Positions 1 through 7,469 of a stretch of DNA of 17,432 bases are shown here, piece by piece. The position numbers and the translations under genes were made by a program. Position 1 is the first letter of the stretch, and each line of letters begins with the position of its first letter. A model generated the notes under the pieces. That model did not search any database and was not told the origin of the DNA. It was given only the letters and a program-made list of their open reading frames with translations. This DNA comes from Collinsella sp. (GTDB taxonomy: Bacteria; Actinomycetota; Coriobacteriia; Coriobacteriales; Coriobacteriaceae), in contig JAIIWC010000042.1 in assembly GCA_022745215.1 (NCBI GenBank), positions 1-17,432 on the forward strand. Direction: 5' to 3'.

Positions 1-82
1 TGCGTTCACCGTGCGCCATGGATGCCGCCGGCGAGTTGCCAGGCGTCGCCCACAGGTCCTGAGAGTCATCGGCTTCCCACAT
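1..82 (-). CDS. ruvB: RuvB, Holliday junction branch-migration ATPase (N-terminal fragment)
   Basis: Only the first 27 codons lie in the window; the gene runs off the left edge. The ATG at 82-80 overlaps the ruvA stop codon in a TGATG arrangement, the same junction seen between ruvC and ruvA. The visible peptide begins MWEADDSQDLW and is acidic and poorly conserved, as expected for the variable tail that precedes the RuvB ATPase domain. No Walker motif is reached, so the call rests mainly on position directly after ruvC-ruvA and on the open frame continuing to the edge. RuvB is the hexameric motor that pumps DNA through the RuvA-bound junction. Confidence 0.75.
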   Translation of the reverse strand, partial: MWEADDSQDLWATPGNSPAASMAHGER

Positions 83-702
83 CACGCATCCATTCCGAGT
101 CGCTTAAGTGCCGCGCCGAGCAGATCCTCGACACGCATATTCTGCCCATCATACCCGCTCAGGGCAACATCGGTCTCCTGCGGGCTAAAGCCCATGGAGA
201 GGAGCGCCGCACGGGCGTCATCGATGGCCGAGGGAGCGGCAGCGGGGACCGGCATCGCAACCTGCCCCGGGATCACGTCGACCGGCACAAAGCCCTTGTC
301 CCTGGCAAAGGTGCTCTTGAGTTCCAGGATCAGGCGCTGAGCTGTCTTTTTGCCCACACCGGGTACCTTGGCCATGCCCTTGTCGTCCTCGGCCATCACC
401 AGTGAATACAGCTGCCCCACGGTATAGGTGGAAAGCACGGCGAGCGCCAAGCGCGGGCCAACGCCCGACACGGACACGAGCCGGTCGAACATCGTGCGCT
501 CATCCTTTGAGGAAAAACCGAAAAGTGTCATGGCGTCCTCGCGCACCTGCATGCGCGTGTAGAGGCGGACCTCGCCGCCGGGCGTCGGCAACGTGGCCGC
601 AGTGCTGCCCGAGATGCCGAGTTCAAAGCCAACGCCCGACACATCGACGACAGCAGAGCTCATCGTGACTTCGACAAGCGTTCCGTGGAGCTGGGAAATC
701 AT
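82..702 (-). CDS. ruvA: RuvA, Holliday junction DNA-binding subunit
   Basis: A 206-residue protein, close to the usual length of about 200. RuvA tetramers bind four-way junctions and load RuvB for branch migration in recombinational repair. The N-terminal part (about 1-63, starting MISQLHGTL) matches the OB-fold domain. Two helix-hairpin-helix motifs follow: SVSGVGPRLA near 77-86 and KVPGVGKKTA near 112-121. A variable linker rich in Ala, Pro and Val (about 137-158) leads to domain III (about 159-203, ARAALLSMGF), which contacts RuvB. The ATG at 702-700 shares its A with the ruvC stop codon (TGATG), so translation is probably coupled. A longer in-frame extension exists, but it only reads through ruvC in another frame. 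Confidence 0.97.
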   Translation of the reverse strand: MISQLHGTLVEVTMSSAVVDVSGVGFELGISGSTAATLPTPGGEVRLYTRMQVREDAMTLFGFSSKDERTMFDRLVSVSGVGPRLALAVLSTYTVGQLYSLVMAEDDKGMAKVPGVGKKTAQRLILELKSTFARDKGFVPVDVIPGQVAMPVPAAAPSAIDDARAALLSMGFSPQETDVALSGYDGQNMRVEDLLGAALKRLGMDA

Positions 703-1223
703 CAGTATCCGGTTCCTCTCTGTTGATAGAACTCGCCACCGGTGAGGGCGCGGGTGCGGCTGAGGTTTACATGGCAGATGGCGCAGGCCAGGGCATCGGC
801 GGCATGGTCGGGATGCGGGTCGTGGTCGAGCTGCGTGAGCGTGCGTACCATGTAGGCGACTTGCCGCTTGTCCGCGGCGCCGGTGCCCACCACAGCCTGT
901 TTGATCTGCATGGGCGTGTACTCGCCAATCTCGAGCGCGCACTCCGAAAGCGCCACGAGCGCAGCGCCGCGGGCATGCGCCGTGGGGATGGCCGAGCGAA
1001 CGTTGGCGCCAAAGTAAATGCTTTCGATGGCAGCGGTATCGGGTCGATAGCGTTCGACAACGCCCTTGAGGTCGCGGGCGATGTGAGACAGGCGCACCGC
1101 GAGCGGACTGCCCGCGGTGGTCTCGATACAACCGTAGGCACGGCAGCGAACCTCGCCGCGCCGTTCCTCGATAATCCCCCAACCCGTATGGGCCAAACCG
1201 GGGTCGATACCCAAGATAACCAA
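702..1223 (-). CDS. ruvC: RuvC, Holliday junction resolvase (crossover junction endonuclease)
   Basis: RuvC cuts Holliday junctions symmetrically after RuvAB migration. From the chosen start it is 173 residues, the same length as E. coli RuvC. The start is the TTG at 1223-1221, giving (M)VILGIDPG. A GGGGAGG ribosome site lies 5 nt upstream (1229-1235). A further in-frame TTG at 1244 would add seven residues but would put that ribosome site inside the gene. Catalytic residues visible are D7 in GIDPG, E67 in AAIESIY, and H140/D143 in HAADALACA. The histidine form of the third site is known from Thermus RuvC, where E. coli has Asp. First gene of ruvC-ruvA-ruvB, with an SOS box about 57 bp upstream. 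Confidence 0.96.
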   Translation of the reverse strand: MVILGIDPGLAHTGWGIIEERRGEVRCRAYGCIETTAGSPLAVRLSHIARDLKGVVERYRPDTAAIESIYFGANVRSAIPTAHARGAALVALSECALEIGEYTPMQIKQAVVGTGAADKRQVAYMVRTLTQLDHDPHPDHAADALACAICHVNLSRTRALTGGEFYQQRGTGY

Positions 1224-1228
1224 GCCAA

Positions 1229-1235
1229 CCTCCCC
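1229..1235 (-). promoter_or_regulatory. Ribosome binding site that fixes the ruvC start
   Basis: On the minus strand this reads GGGGAGG, 5 nt before the TTG at 1223. It favours the 173-residue RuvC over the longer TTG start at 1244, because the site would otherwise sit inside the coding region. Confidence 0.75.
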
Positions 1236-1279
1236 TCGCCACAAGTACGGCGCAAGGCAAGGCCCCGCGCACTATTCAC

Positions 1280-1291
1280 GAACGTCTGTTC
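1280..1291. promoter_or_regulatory. LexA (SOS) operator upstream of ruvCAB
   Basis: The sequence GAACGTCTGTTC is a perfect GAAC-N4-GTTC palindrome, the core of the LexA/DinR box known from Gram-positive bacteria and actinobacteria. It lies 57 bp upstream of the ruvC start. The minus strand carries a TATTCT-like -10 candidate just upstream of it (overlapping 1293-1298), but no convincing -35, so the exact promoter is uncertain. Repression of ruvCAB by LexA until DNA damage is the expected consequence. No second copy of this motif was noticed near the other repair genes here. Confidence 0.8.
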
Positions 1292-1332
1292 TAGAATAAC
1301 ACAACGGGGCCAAGATGCTTAGTTGAAGTATC

Positions 1333-1357
1333 GGGGTTGGGAGCGAATCCCGTCCCC
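1333..1357 (-). terminator. Hairpin downstream of the NadE-like gene
   Basis: GGGG and GGGA arms at 1333-1342 pair with TCCC and CCCC at 1348-1357 around a 5-nt loop, with a 2-nt internal loop. It begins 4 nt after the stop codon of the 1361-3346 gene. There is no T-tract behind it, so it may be a weak terminator or a 3'-end stabiliser. Confidence 0.4.
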
Positions 1358-1360
1358 AGT

Positions 1361-3346
1361 TTAGTTTTGAGAGAAGAACGGGAACTGTCGGGGATCAACC
1401 GGCGGGTGCGGCATCGGTCCGCCCTGGGGCCCACCCTGCGGGCCACCCTGGCCGCCCATCATCTTATCGATGGCGTCCTGAACCTCGCCCTCAAACTTCT
1501 TCATGCGCTCGTGCAGGCGGCGCTGGCCGTCCTCAGAGCGCAGCTCCTCCATCTGCTCGGGCGAAATACCCAGCAGCTCGCCCAAAATGCCCATCATCTC
1601 GCCACGCATGCGCTCGTTTGTATCTTCGTCGGCAAAGCGGTTCACCTCGGCGCGCGCCAGCGCATCGACCGTCATGCGTTCCTTGCCGCTCAGCCCCAGG
1701 TCGGACCATGCAAGCATGTACGGCCAGGCGCGCTCGACAAACGAACGGGCCGAGACGATCGGCGCCGTCGGCAGCATGCGGCGGGCGGCCTCACCCTGAC
1801 GCACGAGCATCAGCAGCAGCGAGCAAGCCTCGGGCTTGCCGGCGGCCATCGGGATGTCGTCGAAGGGTCGGCTGCGGTCCACGTGCGCCTCGAGCGTGCC
1901 ATCGACCTCGCCCGGCTCAAGCCCGCCGAGCAGCTGCGCCGCGCGATCGAGCATGTCGACCGGACCGTCAAGCGTCGAGAGCGCTTGCGCCAGTACGCGC
2001 TCCATGCAATCCTCCACCGCGTTGAGCGTCACGAGCTCCTGCGGCACCACGGCAGACGTGCGGTTGCGCACGCGCGCCACAAACTCGAGGGTCGACAGAT
2101 ACACATCACCAAAGGGCGCATAATCGCCCTGGTAGCCACCGCAAAGCGCGGGCGCCGCCAGCGCGTACTCAGTTTTTGACAGCGGGCTCAACGCCATCGC
2201 ACCCAGTTCGAGCGCCGTATCCTCCAGCATGAGGCCCAGCGTGCGAGAGCGCAGGCGCTCGGCGTCGCCCGCCGACACATCGCGGTCGAGCACACGCGCG
2301 GCATCCGGCGCATCGCGCTCAACCGTACGAATATGCAGGCGCTCGGCAATGGCGCGGACGGCGGCGCAGCGGGCAGCCTCGGCCTCTTCCTGCGCCGGCG
2401 TAAAGATGCGGTTGCGTCCCAACACCAGGCCGACCACATTGCGCGGACCCAGGGCGTCGACGGCAAGCGCCGCCAGCAGGGACGACGGCAGATCGCCCTC
2501 GAGCGCCACCACGGCGCGCGACGTACCGCGGGCGCAGGCATTATCGCGAACGGCGAGCACCAGCGCCTGCCACAACCACTCCTCGGAACGAAACTCGGGC
2601 AGCTCGTGGTCCTCCAAGGCATCGAGCATCACACCGCGCTGGATCTCCTGAACCAGCAGGCTCTCCTCAAAGCACGGCGCCTGGGCGACCACGCGCCCGC
2701 AATCGTCGAGCACAAACGACCCGCCGGTATACACTGACTCGTCGTACGCACCGACCGGCGCCATGCAGGCAAACCATACGCTGCGCTTGGACGCGATCTT
2801 GCGGTAGGCACCGCTGCGAACGGCGGCGATCGCGGCGGTCTCGCGGTCGGTCATATCGAATGCGTTGAACTGGAAATAGGCAATGAGGTCGACGCCAGTC
2901 GGCAGCATCTCTAGCTCGCGGTCCAAGTCGAAGATCACGGCAATACGCACGCCGTCCACGTCGAACACCGGCGGCGCCCAACGCGCGTCGTTGTTCTCGC
3001 CACGCTGCAGGGCAATGCTCGAACGGGCCGGCACCACATGGCCATCCTTGAGCATCATGTAGTCGAGCAGGGGCTGGCCCTCAAACGAAACCGCTGCGGG
3101 CACGATGCAGATCATATCGAGCTCTTGGATACGCTCGGCGACGCCGGTCAAGCCGGCAAGCATGTCGTGCTCAAAGTCGGCAGCGCCCACCAGGCCGCCG
3201 GGCAGGGCTCCCATAAAGAGCGGAGCCGGAACGCACAGCACGCGCGCCCCGCGCTCGTGGGCCAGACGAGCCTGGTCCTCGATGCGGCCGCAAATGCCCT
3301 CAATATCACCCAGGCGCATATCGATCTGTGCAAGCGCGAGCTTCAT
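1361..3346 (-). CDS. Degenerate glutamine-dependent NAD+ synthetase-like protein (probable pseudoenzyme)
   Basis: 661 residues with the two-domain layout of glutamine-dependent NAD+ synthetases: a nitrilase-like amidase (about 1-240, opening MKLALAQIDMRLGD) and a NAD-synthase-like domain (about 255-430 and beyond). The key residues are missing. The nitrilase Glu falls at A41 in VPAPLF. No Lys is seen where the catalytic Lys is expected (about 105-118). The nucleophilic Cys falls at F139 in AVIFDLD. The ATP P-loop SGGxDS is replaced by EGDLPSS at 283-289. The fold signature remains: LAALAVDALG, KTEYALA near 391 and DYAPFGDVY near 408. The tail (about 570-661) is a Met/Glu-rich helical stretch ending in Gly-Gln-Pro repeats. 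Start ATG with an AAAGGG ribosome site. A regulatory or structural role is possible; true catalysis is unlikely. A genuine nadE should exist elsewhere. Confidence 0.85.
   Translation of the reverse strand: MKLALAQIDMRLGDIEGICGRIEDQARLAHERGARVLCVPAPLFMGALPGGLVGAADFEHDMLAGLTGVAERIQELDMICIVPAAVSFEGQPLLDYMMLKDGHVVPARSSIALQRGENNDARWAPPVFDVDGVRIAVIFDLDRELEMLPTGVDLIAYFQFNAFDMTDRETAAIAAVRSGAYRKIASKRSVWFACMAPVGAYDESVYTGGSFVLDDCGRVVAQAPCFEESLLVQEIQRGVMLDALEDHELPEFRSEEWLWQALVLAVRDNACARGTSRAVVALEGDLPSSLLAALAVDALGPRNVVGLVLGRNRIFTPAQEEAEAARCAAVRAIAERLHIRTVERDAPDAARVLDRDVSAGDAERLRSRTLGLMLEDTALELGAMALSPLSKTEYALAAPALCGGYQGDYAPFGDVYLSTLEFVARVRNRTSAVVPQELVTLNAVEDCMERVLAQALSTLDGPVDMLDRAAQLLGGLEPGEVDGTLEAHVDRSRPFDDIPMAAGKPEACSLLLMLVRQGEAARRMLPTAPIVSARSFVERAWPYMLAWSDLGLSGKERMTVDALARAEVNRFADEDTNERMRGEMMGILGELLGISPEQMEELRSEDGQRRLHERMKKFEGEVQDAIDKMMGGQGGPQGGPQGGPMPHPPVDPRQFPFFSQN
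1415..1456 (-). repeat. Gly-Gln-Pro repeat in the NadE-like C-terminus
   Basis: Residues 631-644 read GGQGGPQGGPQGGP, encoded by an imperfect 12-nt tandem repeat. It lies inside the coding region and forms a low-complexity, probably disordered tail before the final HPPVDPRQFPFF segment. Such repeats commonly vary in copy number between strains. Confidence 0.8.
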
Positions 3347-3387
3347 GGCTCAGCCCTTTCCGTCGTAAACCATCGAAATCGTAGTAA

Positions 3388-3418
3388 AAGCGCCGGCCGC
3401 ATAATGCAGTCGGCGCTT
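3388..3418 (-). terminator. Probable rho-independent terminator after the superoxide reductase gene
   Basis: Minus-strand transcript: an AAGCGCCG arm, a 15-nt loop and a CGGCGCTT arm (perfect 8-bp stem) followed by a short T run. It lies 45 nt after the superoxide reductase stop and 41 nt before the NadE-like start. A second short palindrome, CCCCGAGCGGGG at 3444-3455, sits nearer the stop codon. Because little room is left for a promoter before 3346, the structure could alternatively act as a leader attenuator of the NadE-like gene. Confidence 0.6.
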
Positions 3419-3463
3419 GCATGTGCATATGCTAGCTATGATACCCCGAGCGGGGGCGCGCTC

Positions 3464-3826
3464 CTAGAATGTCGCGGACCACAGCCCGTGCAGGTTGCAG
3501 TAGGCATAGACGGTACCGGTCTTGGAACCGCCGGCAAAAAACGTCGCGGGCTTCATGCCGGGCTCAAGGTAATGGACCTCTAAGCGGCCCTCGGCCTCAA
3601 GGGCGATCCACTCAATATAGTGCTCGGGCAGGCTGGGGTGCTCGACCGAGCCCACGCGTGCGCGGATCACGTGACCGTCACGCTCGCTCTCGACGACCGG
3701 CACGTGCTTCTCGTGCGCCGCATCCTCGGTGTTCGCGGTCAGCTCCGTGCAGCCAGCAGGGGTTGCAACGTCGTTGCCAAGGGCGGCAATGAGCTTGCCA
3801 TTGGGGTCCTTAAAGAATTTCGCCAT
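3464..3826 (-). CDS. Superoxide reductase (desulfoferrodoxin/neelaredoxin family)
   Basis: 120 residues. The family reduces superoxide to hydrogen peroxide in the cytoplasm of anaerobes, using a square-pyramidal Fe(His)4(Cys) centre. All five ligands are visible: H41 in EKHVPV, H63 in VEHPS, H69 in EHYIEW, C110 and H113 in YCNLHGLW. The N-terminal desulforedoxin domain of classical desulfoferrodoxins should carry a Cys4 iron site, but residues 1-38 retain only C26, so that site is absent although the segment's length is kept. Start ATG at 3826 has an AAAGGAG ribosome site 6 nt upstream (3833-3839). An upstream in-frame extension is ignored because it lacks such a site. Probably its own transcription unit, closed by the hairpin at 3388-3418. 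Confidence 0.93.
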   Translation of the reverse strand: MAKFFKDPNGKLIAALGNDVATPAGCTELTANTEDAAHEKHVPVVESERDGHVIRARVGSVEHPSLPEHYIEWIALEAEGRLEVHYLEPGMKPATFFAGGSKTGTVYAYCNLHGLWSATF

Positions 3827-3976
3827 GATGTTCTCCTTTGCTGATGTGCCAATGTTCTTGATGGTTCTTATGCCCAAAGGCAGACAAACCATCCACGGCA
3901 TTGCAAATGAACACATAACGAGCGGGGACGATGGGGCAGCGTGTGCCATCCGCCCTGGCGGCCCCACCCGAGCGGG

Positions 3977-6900
3977 TTAGCGCCCGTCGCCGCCCAGCAG
4001 TGCCAGAACATCTTCGCGGGTAAACAGCGCCGACGAGATGCCGTCGCCGCCGAGCACGCTGTTGACCAGGTCGCGCTTGGACTCCTGCATCTGCATAATG
4101 CGTTCCTCGATCGTATCCTTGGCGATGAGCTTGTACACGGTCACGGTATGTTGCTGGCCAATACGATGCGCGCGGTCGGTCGCTTGGTCCTGCGCCGCCA
4201 CGTTCCACCACGGGTCATAGTGGATGACCACGTCGGCCGCCGTCAGGTTGAGGCCCACGCCGCCCGCCTTGAGCGAAATCAAAAAGACCGGAACCTCGCC
4301 CGCTTGGAACTGCGCGACCATCTTGGCGCGGCTCTCCTTAGACGAAGCGCCCGTGAGCTTAAGGAAGGCGATGTCCTCCTTGGCCAAGCGCTTACCGATG
4401 ATATCGAGCATACCCGTAAACTGGCTGAACAACAGGATGCGATGCCCGCCGTCGAGTGCACCGTGCACGAGCTCCATACACGTATCGAGCTTGGCGCTCC
4501 CCGCCTTGTAATCCTCGTAGTGTAGACGCGGATCGCAGCAGATCTGGCGCAGCTTGGTGAGCTCGGCGAGCACCTTGAGCTTGTCCTTCTTAAACTCCCC
4601 AGCCTCGCGGTGCTGCACCTGCTGGGCGATGCGGTCCTGGTTGGCCAGGTAGAGCTTGCGCTGCTCGCCGGCGAGCTGTGCCATGACGGTGTCCTCGATC
4701 TTCTCGGGCAGGTCGGCCACCACGTCTTCCTTAACACGGCGCAGCACAAACGGCGACACGAGCGCCTGCAGGCGAGCGGCGTTGTCACCCTCGGCGTGCT
4801 CGACCGGGCTTTCGAAGCGCTTGGCAAACGACTCGCGCGTGCCAAGCAGGCCCGGCATCAAAAAGTCGAAGATGCTCCAGAGCTCGGACAGGCGGTTTTC
4901 GATGGGCGTGCCCGTCAGGGCAAAGCGCACGCCGGCAGGCAGGCGCTTGGCGGCGCGCGCCACCTGCGTGAGCGGATTTTTAATGTACTGTGCCTCATCG
5001 AGCACCACGCGGGCAAAATCCTGCTCGACGTACTCGTCGATATCGCGCCGCATAAGGTCATACGACGTCACGACCACGCTATGCTCGGCCACGCCGGCGA
5101 TCTGCACGCGGCGTTGAGCCTTGGCGCCCACAATGGCGCACACATCGAGCGACGGGGCAAAGCGCTCCAGCTCGGCAGTCCAGTTGTACACGAGTGAGGC
5201 CGGGCATACCACGAGCGTGGGCTTGATGTCCCCCGCCTCCACGCGCGCCAGAATATGCGCAATCATCTGGAGCGTTTTGCCCAGGCCCATGTCGTCGGCC
5301 AAGATGCCACCAAGGCCCAGGTGTTCGAGCGAGCCGAGCCACTGGTATCCGTCGACCTGGTAGCCGCGCATCGTTGCCTTGAGCGATGCCGGCACCGTAA
5401 AGTCCATCTTGCCGAGCGTGTCCAGGCGCTCGACGGTACGGCGGAACGCAGCGTCGCGATCGGCCTCGAGCGCCGGCGTGCGTGCGAGCATGCTGTCGAC
5501 GAACAGGGTGCTCGACGCGGGAAGCGACACGCCGTCGAGCAGATCGACGGCATCGACACCCAGGTCCTCGGCAAGGCCAAACGCGGCGCGCGCCCCCTCG
5601 TCCAGGCGAATGATGTCGCCGGACGTAAGGCGCGCAAACGTTTGATGGCGCTTGTACGAATCGAGATAGACGGCAAGGTCCGCGGCCGAAAGCCCGCTCG
5701 CGCCCAGCTCGACATCGAGCAGATTGCTCTTAACGGTCGCACGAACCGAGAGCTTGGGCGCGGGGCGGACCGAGATCTGGCGCAGACGGTCGCTAAGCAT
5801 GACCTCACCCAGTTCGGACAGGGCGGACAGACCCTCGGTCAGCAGGCAGAACAAGCTCTCATCATCGCGCTCCTCAAACGCCAGGCCGCCCTCTTGGAAA
5901 TCGAAGTACATGGCAGCCGTATCCATAACGCGAAACTCCGCTACCTCGTCGCGGGGCGGCACGCCGGGGCGTTGCTCTTCAAAGGGACTGCCCGGAGCGC
6001 CCAGGCTAAAGAGATCCGCCGACCAGTCGCCGTAGGTAACCGTAATCTTGCAGGTCACGAGCCCATCGTCGACGCCGATTGCCATGGCAAAGCTCGGCTC
6101 GGGCGCCACGGTATCGAGCGCAGCGGGCGCGGTAAGGTCGGTATAGTCGCGCAAAATGGGCAGCGCCATACGGCAGAACTCCCCCACCTGCTCGGCGGCA
6201 ATATGGGCGGGCGTGCGGCACGGCAGCAAGCGCGACAAAAAAGGTGCGGCATGCTGAGCAAATGCAGCGTCGGTACGGCGCGCGCGGCGCGTGTCAACCA
6301 AGCAGGCGGCATCGCCCGACGCAAAGCAGTACATATCGGCGGGCAGGCGCAGGTCATAGCTACCACCAGCCGCCGGCGTGATTTTGGCGGCAAGCAGCGG
6401 TGGGCGCTTAGCGGACGCCTCGTCCTCCCCTTGCGGAGACAGCTCAACCGCCACGTCGTAGGTGCGATGCGTCGTCGTCCCCCGCGACCAGGCGGGCTCA
6501 AAGGAGATGGTCTGGCCGCGCAGCAGGTCCAGCACATATACGATGCTATGCTCGGACAGCGGCAACTGACGCTCGGCAACAAAACCGCTGCGGGCAAAGT
6601 CGTACGACGCCGAACGCGAGCTTGTGATGTCATCGAGATAGGCAACTGTCGTCACAACAAGGTTGAGCAGCTTTGTCGATGTTTCGTCAAAGGCCTCAGG
6701 TGAATGAACAAACGTGAGCTTCTTGCCATAGGAGAACGTGCCGCCGCGCACGTAGGCATCGGCCATGCCGTCGATGTCCTTGACCACGTAGGAGACCGAT
6801 CCACAGCGAATGCGGAACTCGAGCGCCCAGCTAAAGCGGTCAGCGAACAGCGGATTGTAGTACGGCACCAACGAGGGCTCCAACGCCGCTTTGGGAGCGT

Positions 6901-7441
6901 CGGGATCAACAGCACCGGCAAGCTTGCGGCGCATGCTCGCCAGCTCATCCATGCGCGCGTCCGAAAGATCGGAAAGCGCCGCCACAAGGCTCGGGCTCGT
7001 GGGGACGGGCGCCGGGAAGGGAAAGTTGGGGTTGACGGCCGGCGCGGCGGACGCGGCACGCGCGGGCTGTTTCGGCTGCGCCGTAAACGTGCGAACCGGC
7101 GTGCGCAGCCCCTCAACAGGCTCAATGCCGCTGGCGTCCAGGTACGCCAGCGCCGTGGCAATAGCGTGCTTGCACATACCGGGATAGCGGTATGCGGCGG
7201 GGCAGTCGCAGTCGTAGTCGACCACCTCGTGCTCGTCCATATCGAGCGCCACGTGCGTCTTGTACAGGTCGCCGCGCGAGCCGCGCACCGTGCCCTCGAC
7301 CGTCACGTTTTTGGAGAAGCGCGAGCCGCTATCCTCGATCGACAGCACGGCACCGTTGAGCATGAGCGAACGCCCCTTCATAAAGGTGCCGCGCAACGCC
7401 GCCTCTTTGCGAAGCGCCTGCACAAACGTCCCCTGCGCCAT
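3977..7441 (-). CDS. SNF2-family DNA helicase/ATPase with N-terminal SWIM zinc finger
   Basis: About 1154 residues. A SWIM-type zinc motif lies near residues 75-95 (CDCPAAYRY, then CKHA), suggesting DNA or protein binding. A long middle region of unassigned function follows. The C-terminal half is a complete SNF2 motor: Walker A DDMGLGKT near 720, DEAQ box (DEAQYIKN) near 815, LTGTPIENRLSELW, then in lobe 2 LKAGGVGLNLTAADVV and the arginine-finger motif RAHRIGQ near 1092. Related bacterial proteins remodel nucleoprotein or recycle RNA polymerase; the specific role here is unknown. The ATG at 7441 is preferred over the GTG at 7459 because a GGAGG site sits 5 nt before it. It lies 28 bp behind dnaE, so co-transcription with the replicative polymerase is likely. 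Confidence 0.93.
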   Translation of the reverse strand: MAQGTFVQALRKEAALRGTFMKGRSLMLNGAVLSIEDSGSRFSKNVTVEGTVRGSRGDLYKTHVALDMDEHEVVDYDCDCPAAYRYPGMCKHAIATALAYLDASGIEPVEGLRTPVRTFTAQPKQPARAASAAPAVNPNFPFPAPVPTSPSLVAALSDLSDARMDELASMRRKLAGAVDPDAPKAALEPSLVPYYNPLFADRFSWALEFRIRCGSVSYVVKDIDGMADAYVRGGTFSYGKKLTFVHSPEAFDETSTKLLNLVVTTVAYLDDITSSRSASYDFARSGFVAERQLPLSEHSIVYVLDLLRGQTISFEPAWSRGTTTHRTYDVAVELSPQGEDEASAKRPPLLAAKITPAAGGSYDLRLPADMYCFASGDAACLVDTRRARRTDAAFAQHAAPFLSRLLPCRTPAHIAAEQVGEFCRMALPILRDYTDLTAPAALDTVAPEPSFAMAIGVDDGLVTCKITVTYGDWSADLFSLGAPGSPFEEQRPGVPPRDEVAEFRVMDTAAMYFDFQEGGLAFEERDDESLFCLLTEGLSALSELGEVMLSDRLRQISVRPAPKLSVRATVKSNLLDVELGASGLSAADLAVYLDSYKRHQTFARLTSGDIIRLDEGARAAFGLAEDLGVDAVDLLDGVSLPASSTLFVDSMLARTPALEADRDAAFRRTVERLDTLGKMDFTVPASLKATMRGYQVDGYQWLGSLEHLGLGGILADDMGLGKTLQMIAHILARVEAGDIKPTLVVCPASLVYNWTAELERFAPSLDVCAIVGAKAQRRVQIAGVAEHSVVVTSYDLMRRDIDEYVEQDFARVVLDEAQYIKNPLTQVARAAKRLPAGVRFALTGTPIENRLSELWSIFDFLMPGLLGTRESFAKRFESPVEHAEGDNAARLQALVSPFVLRRVKEDVVADLPEKIEDTVMAQLAGEQRKLYLANQDRIAQQVQHREAGEFKKDKLKVLAELTKLRQICCDPRLHYEDYKAGSAKLDTCMELVHGALDGGHRILLFSQFTGMLDIIGKRLAKEDIAFLKLTGASSKESRAKMVAQFQAGEVPVFLISLKAGGVGLNLTAADVVIHYDPWWNVAAQDQATDRAHRIGQQHTVTVYKLIAKDTIEERIMQMQESKRDLVNSVLGGDGISSALFTREDVLALLGGDGR

Positions 7442-7446
7442 CACTT

Positions 7447-7451
7447 CCTCC
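7447..7451 (-). promoter_or_regulatory. Ribosome binding site that fixes the SNF2 helicase start
   Basis: GGAGG on the minus strand, 5 nt before the ATG at 7441. The alternative GTG at 7459 lies upstream of this site and would place it inside the gene. Confidence 0.7.
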
Positions 7452-7469
7452 AATTTCACCCGGGGTAGC

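Noticed and set aside
3951..3962. CCGCCCTGGCGG palindrome after the SNF2 gene as a terminator
   Set aside because: Very short loop, no T-tract, and common by chance in GC-rich sequence.
3810..4211. 133-codon minus-strand frame across the SNF2/superoxide reductase gap
   Set aside because: Overlaps the 3' end of the SNF2 gene in another frame and has no start signal or domain.
5255..6703. 482-codon plus-strand frame opposite the SNF2 helicase gene
   Set aside because: Arg/His/Ala-rich shadow without domain features; the minus strand encodes clear helicase motifs here.
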